Shown: one piece after another, positions 60,223 through 64,000 of the stretch
Numbering within the stretch: the stretch's first letter is position 1
Layout of the letters: the number at the start of each line of letters is the position of its first letter
Assembly (NCBI RefSeq): GCF_000002235.5
Contig: NW_022145615.1
Coordinates: 10,606,891-10,670,890, forward strand
Length of the DNA: 64,000 nucleotides
Reading direction: 5' to 3'
From: Strongylocentrotus purpuratus
Taxonomy: Eukaryota > Echinodermata > Echinoidea > Camarodonta > Strongylocentrotidae
The notes under the pieces: generated by a model
The model's database searches: none
Told to the model about the DNA's origin: nothing
Seen by the model: only the letters and a program-made list of their open reading frames with translations
Translations under genes and position numbers: made by a program

Positions 60223-62374
60223 GTAAGTGGGTGTCCAACTTTGGACTTCATCAATACTGCGTCATTCAATAATCATTTTGGCTCGGTTATGACACTCTCT
60301 TTATAATTATGGTTGATATCTGTATTTGTATTAAAGTTTGATTTTATAATACAATTATTTTAATAAAATTCTTCATAAGCACAGTTTTTCTATTTTTAGA
60401 TTTTTAGGAATGACATTAAATGGTTCCGAGGAATTCAAGGTTTATCTATGTGATGACACTGTATCATAATGATGTTATTTCTCCAATCGAAAACCTGTTC
60501 ACCAATTGCATTACATGGCTAGCTTTCGTTGGATATCTAGTGTGCTTTGTCTTTCAAAATGACAATCAGCAATGTGATTGCTCTATTTTCTTTTAAATTT
60601 AATGTTCATTCGGTGAAAGTACGAACTGCCTGTGACCCAGAAACCTTAAAATAGTTTTTTGTTTAAATCACTTCCAACCCAACCGCGCTGACAGCACGTC
60701 ATGTGACATCAAAGCACGTGGTTCGGGAGGATGCGAATGATCCAGACAAAATCTAAAATAAATCATTCATAATTTGATGTGTCATAGGCCATTCTCTTGT
60801 CAAGTTTCCACAGTCAGATGACAAATAGACAGTCTGATTAATATGTTCCATTCTCATTCGGTGATCATTTGGAATTCTTTTCTTAATACAGAAGAGAGAA
60901 AATCTTCGAAACAAGACAATAGTATTCATTAATCGTCATTGCCATTAATCCATACCCCTTTCAAGATTAAAGGACTTCAAAGAGGCTGCATTACCAATTA
61001 AGATTATTTGGATTTCCTTAAATATTTGAAATAATCTTCAAATGATAACAGATATCGAATAGAGATAATGAATTTTTGTCTGTGTTGTTTGGAAATTACA
61101 TAAAAGCAGATTCATTCTAAGTTTAATCTTATTCGGATTTCCTTTAAGACAGAAGTAATCTTTAAATCAGAGCAAAAAGCATTGTCTCAATATTTTTCGC
61201 CGGATCATTATTCATGTATTCGATTTCTGTCAGACATTCATGAGTAATTTCATAATGACTTCACTCTTTTCTAACAAATTTATCACATCTGTTAGAAATG
61301 CATTTTTTGCTTTCATATGTTCAGTGCTCAAAATATTTTACGACTCAAATATTGCCTTTGTCTCCTTTCGCATTATTTCTTTTTAAATCAATAATGAAAC
61401 ATCCATTCTTTACCATGTTTGATTAAAGTTTGATTTCATTAATGAACATCCTATAGTAGGCAATTTCAATTGTAACATTCACAGTTTCAGTTATATCATA
61501 AATCATAATCCATATCTTGACTGGACTCGTGCAGCAAAAGAATAATAGTATCAGAGCGAAATGGCTCAAATGACATCTAAATAAACATTTTTTAGCATTT
61601 TGAAAATTTGATTTAATATGATAGTGACAAAAACATTTTTTATTAAAATCATTTCATTGACTTTATTCCTTATCATATAATTATTAGTTGCTGGGAGTAT
61701 GACGATAAGTTTTAGTTGTGTTTCAATCATGCTTTTTGCCTCGCTTTTTGCATTGAATATGCTATTGATCGTAAAGAGCGATCGGTATAATGACAATGCA
61801 TCATTATGTGTGTAACAGTCTATCTACAAATTGACTTTCGAAACATTGCCGAGTTAACAAGTAGTGATTTATGTGCAATATGTGACGACATGTTTTGCGG
61901 TAAAACAAACTTAGATATAAATAGGTAGATAAGTAAGTGGAAAACAGGAAAAGGGGGTTTTGTGATAAGTTCAATTATAATATTCTTGACCTTGACTTGT
62001 GACGCAGGCGATTCAAGTGATTCATAAAGTCTGACAGTGTGTACTAAAACCGGCATTATAGTGACAGTTGCGTTGCCATCAGAAAGTAAAATATAAATAC
62101 CATGTAACCTTTTAGGAAACTACGTCAATGAGTACAATATTGATAATGGTGAATTTATATGTCTTACGTGATCATCAAATCATGAAAAATTGATTTGTTG
62201 TTGTTGTTGTTGTTGTAATTTACAATATTTTAAAGAAAGAATGAAAGTAATGACGGCTAAGAAAGATAATTATTACCCAAATTCAACTAACATCCAAGAT
62301 GGATATATTAATTTTCGGAGTGTAACAAAACGAATGCTTTCATTTAACAAAACATATTTTATGTTGTCTTTTAG
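60223..62374 (+). other. p16: p16 intron (2.15 kb)
   Basis: GTAAGT donor and pyrimidine-rich acceptor GTTGTCTTTTAG at 62374. Contains a (TTG)7 repeat at 62196-62216. No internal exon recognised. Confidence 0.92.
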
Positions 62375-62859
62375 CCGTAGCCGCAGCGGCACCCGGTCAA
62401 GGTGCGGGCGGATTTCCAGGCACAGATGGCACGCAATTCAATTTCGGCAACACGCCCACGGGCGGCGAGAACCCCATTGGAGCTGGTGACCCCTACGGAG
62501 CTGGTGGAGCTATGGGAGGCGGCGGCGGCATGGGAGATGGAACCTCTGGCAGTCTGGATGGTCTTGGAGGATCTAGCGTTGACATGGGTCCCTCCGATAC
62601 CGGTGACACCAGCAGCGATACCGGAAGTGATGACGACGGCAGCAGCGATGATGACGGTAGCAGTGATGACTCATCAGAGGACAACAGCGGTGGCAACGGC
62701 AATGGTCTCTCCAACCTTGGTGCCATGAGCGTACAGCAGAAGAGCGGCATGGCGTTTGGTATCATCTTTGCCGTCGGGGCCGTCGTAGCAGCCGCAGGTG
62801 TCGGATACTTCGTCTACAGGAAACGTCAAAATGGCGCCACCATGCTTCAAAACGCATAA
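62375..62859 (+). CDS. p16: P16 skeletogenic membrane protein, exon 2
   Basis: With exon 1 this encodes 172 residues. Seen: signal peptide (1 to about 17), a Gly-rich N-terminal ectodomain with PGQGAGGFPG, and a Ser/Asp-rich acidic run (about 86-114, DDDGSSDDDGSSDD type). A Gly/Asn spacer leads to a single transmembrane helix (about 136-159) and a short basic cytoplasmic tail (RKRQNGATMLQNA). I recognise this as sea urchin P16, a small acidic type I membrane protein made only by primary mesenchyme cells. Published knockdown work links it to elongation of skeletal rods. The serines amid Asp are candidate phosphorylation sites. The first part of the protein is hidden in exon 1, so an ORF caller would start wrongly at an internal Met (62512). 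Confidence 0.95.
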
Positions 62860-63221
62860 GAACTACTCACGCGCATTTAGATTAAAAAACTCTTGCCGTC
62901 TTTTCCCCCTCTAAGAAACACTGCCAACCAGAGCTGCAGATACGGCTTCAACGCTTGATCAAAGACGACACTATTCTCAAATCCCCTGGTCGTCAAAATC
63001 AGTATCAGTTTTGGCGACAGTGTCTAGGAGCTAGGACCTGACTTCGTCAACAAGAGCCGTTGATGTGCCACACAGATTATGGCGCCCTGCGTATTGGAGC
63101 GATCGACCGTTGGTCATTAACTCAAGTCCAAGGGCCAAACAGGACAATTTAATTACTCGATTTGGGTTAAATTACCTATCTCTTTCGTTTTTTGGCGAGC
63201 TTCAAGATCCTTATTGCTCGG

Positions 63222-63262
63222 GAATAAACAGTATAATCATAGTATTATACCACTGTTTATTC
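63222..63262 (+). other. p16: Hairpin spanning the proximal p16 poly(A) signal
   Basis: GAATAAACAG followed by TATAAT pairs with ATTATA and CTGTTTATTC, with two unpaired bases in one arm and a loop of about 5 nt. The AATAAA lies within the stem. Confidence 0.75.
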
Positions 63263-63823
63263 AATTAGGCCCTTTTTATCATAATAAGATCATGATGACC
63301 AACTTTCTTGAAATTGTATGTTACAAAACACAATTAAAATTTCTTTAAATGAATCCCAATGTACATTACGGACATGTAAAATCAACGTACTTTAGATACT
63401 TCTACCAATGATTTTCTTTCTAATCGTAGTTTTGTTTCCCCCACTTTATGTTGAAATTACACTTTATTTGTTAGGCCAAAAATGTGCTTTTTTACTGTGA
63501 ACATTATAGATGTTTTACAGATAGTTTGATTTGGTTTGGTTTGATATCCCCGCCATATTTTAGGTTTGGCTCTTTTGTTGTCTCTTTTTCTAGTTTCATG
63601 GTTTCATTTGCTTTCAGTTTCTGAGTTGTAGTCAATTAACGCAATATATTTATCATGCTGAACGATTATTTTTGTTTTCCATTTTAACAAATAGAATAAT
63701 CATTTACATAAATTATTGTATACATACTTCATTATATTCCTCATTAAATGATTTTGTCTCCATGCGCTAACCTGCGTTTTAGACAAAATCGTTTTATAGA
63801 GCTGCATTGTATTGTATGGTTTT

Positions 63824-63829
63824 AATAAA
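63824..63829 (+). promoter_or_regulatory. p16: Distal p16 poly(A) signal
   Basis: AATAAA followed within 30 bases by a T/GT-rich stretch (CTGTTTTGGAACTCTGTCTCG), as expected downstream of a cleavage site. Confidence 0.5.
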
Positions 63830-63840
63830 ATAATATCTGT

Positions 63841-64000
63841 TTTGGAACTCTGTCTCGTTTATTGTATTTAATGATTTTTATCTTCAAATCAATTGACCCT
63901 TTTCAAGCTGGGGACGACTAATTTTCCATTCTCACATGGGTCAGCCATTTTGATTACTGATCTGGGTCGCTCAACATCCAATCAGAATTGATGTTTCCCA
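63841..64000. other. Sequence past p16, nothing recognised
   Basis: Last 160 bases of the window. No feature seen. Confidence 0.5.

Larger units (their letters stand above)
62860..63840 (+). other. p16: p16 3' UTR (probable extent)
   Basis: Non-coding sequence after the stop. Two AATAAA signals occur, at 63223-63228 and 63824-63829. Use of the second gives a 3' UTR of nearly 1 kb, and use of the first about 380 nt. The frame at 63065-63268 is taken as non-coding. Confidence 0.6.

Noticed and set aside
62402..62765. Overlapping frames of 90-108 codons in p16 exon 2
   Set aside because: Other-frame translations of the p16 coding exon; only the Gly/Asp frame has a signal peptide, acidic block and transmembrane helix.

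Overview
The window comes from a sea urchin (regular echinoid) nuclear genome. It is AT-rich, intron-containing DNA full of microsatellites and small inverted-repeat transposons, and its right end carries a gene I recognise as p16. p16 encodes the small acidic transmembrane protein of primary mesenchyme (skeleton-forming) cells. I cannot name the species from sequence alone.

Layout. (1) 1-5526, minus strand: the 5' part of a Ty3/gypsy LTR retrotransposon. It has an 810-bp LTR, a primer-binding site matching the 3' end of tRNA-Ser, and one unbroken gag-protease-RT-RNase H-integrase reading frame of at least 1,435 codons that runs off the left edge. (2) 5527-15600: gene-poor DNA with a tRNA-derived SINE, a 96-bp tandem duplication and the first TTAA-flanked miniature transposons. 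(3) 15600-23400, plus strand: a two-exon gene for a 369-aa Gly/Pro/Tyr-rich type I membrane protein that resembles P16 at its transmembrane end. (4) 23400-48240: gene-poor DNA, more miniature transposons (one nested in another), palindromes and simple repeats. (5) 48509-52766, plus strand: a two-exon gene, hidden because neither exon stands out as an ATG-initiated ORF. It encodes a 173-aa secreted, Ser/Glu-rich acidic protein that I do not recognise. (6) 53100-59500: more repeats and empty sequence. (7) 59600-63840, plus strand: p16 with its promoter, two coding exons and 3' UTR.

The three cellular genes share one strand and one design. Exon 1 is tiny and carries only the start of the signal peptide. 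It is followed by a phase-1 intron of 2.1-6.2 kb and one large exon that encodes the rest of a low-complexity extracellular protein. P16 and the Gly-rich protein end in similar transmembrane segments with basic tails. P16 and the middle gene share an exact 17-bp stretch just upstream of, or within, their 5' UTRs. I infer a local cluster of P16-type genes used in biomineralisation. P16's role in skeletal rod growth is established knowledge; the roles of the other two are inferred.

At least 13 TTAA-bounded miniature elements in about seven families account for much of the intergenic sequence. Long stretches remain in which I can see nothing functional, and these are stated as such.
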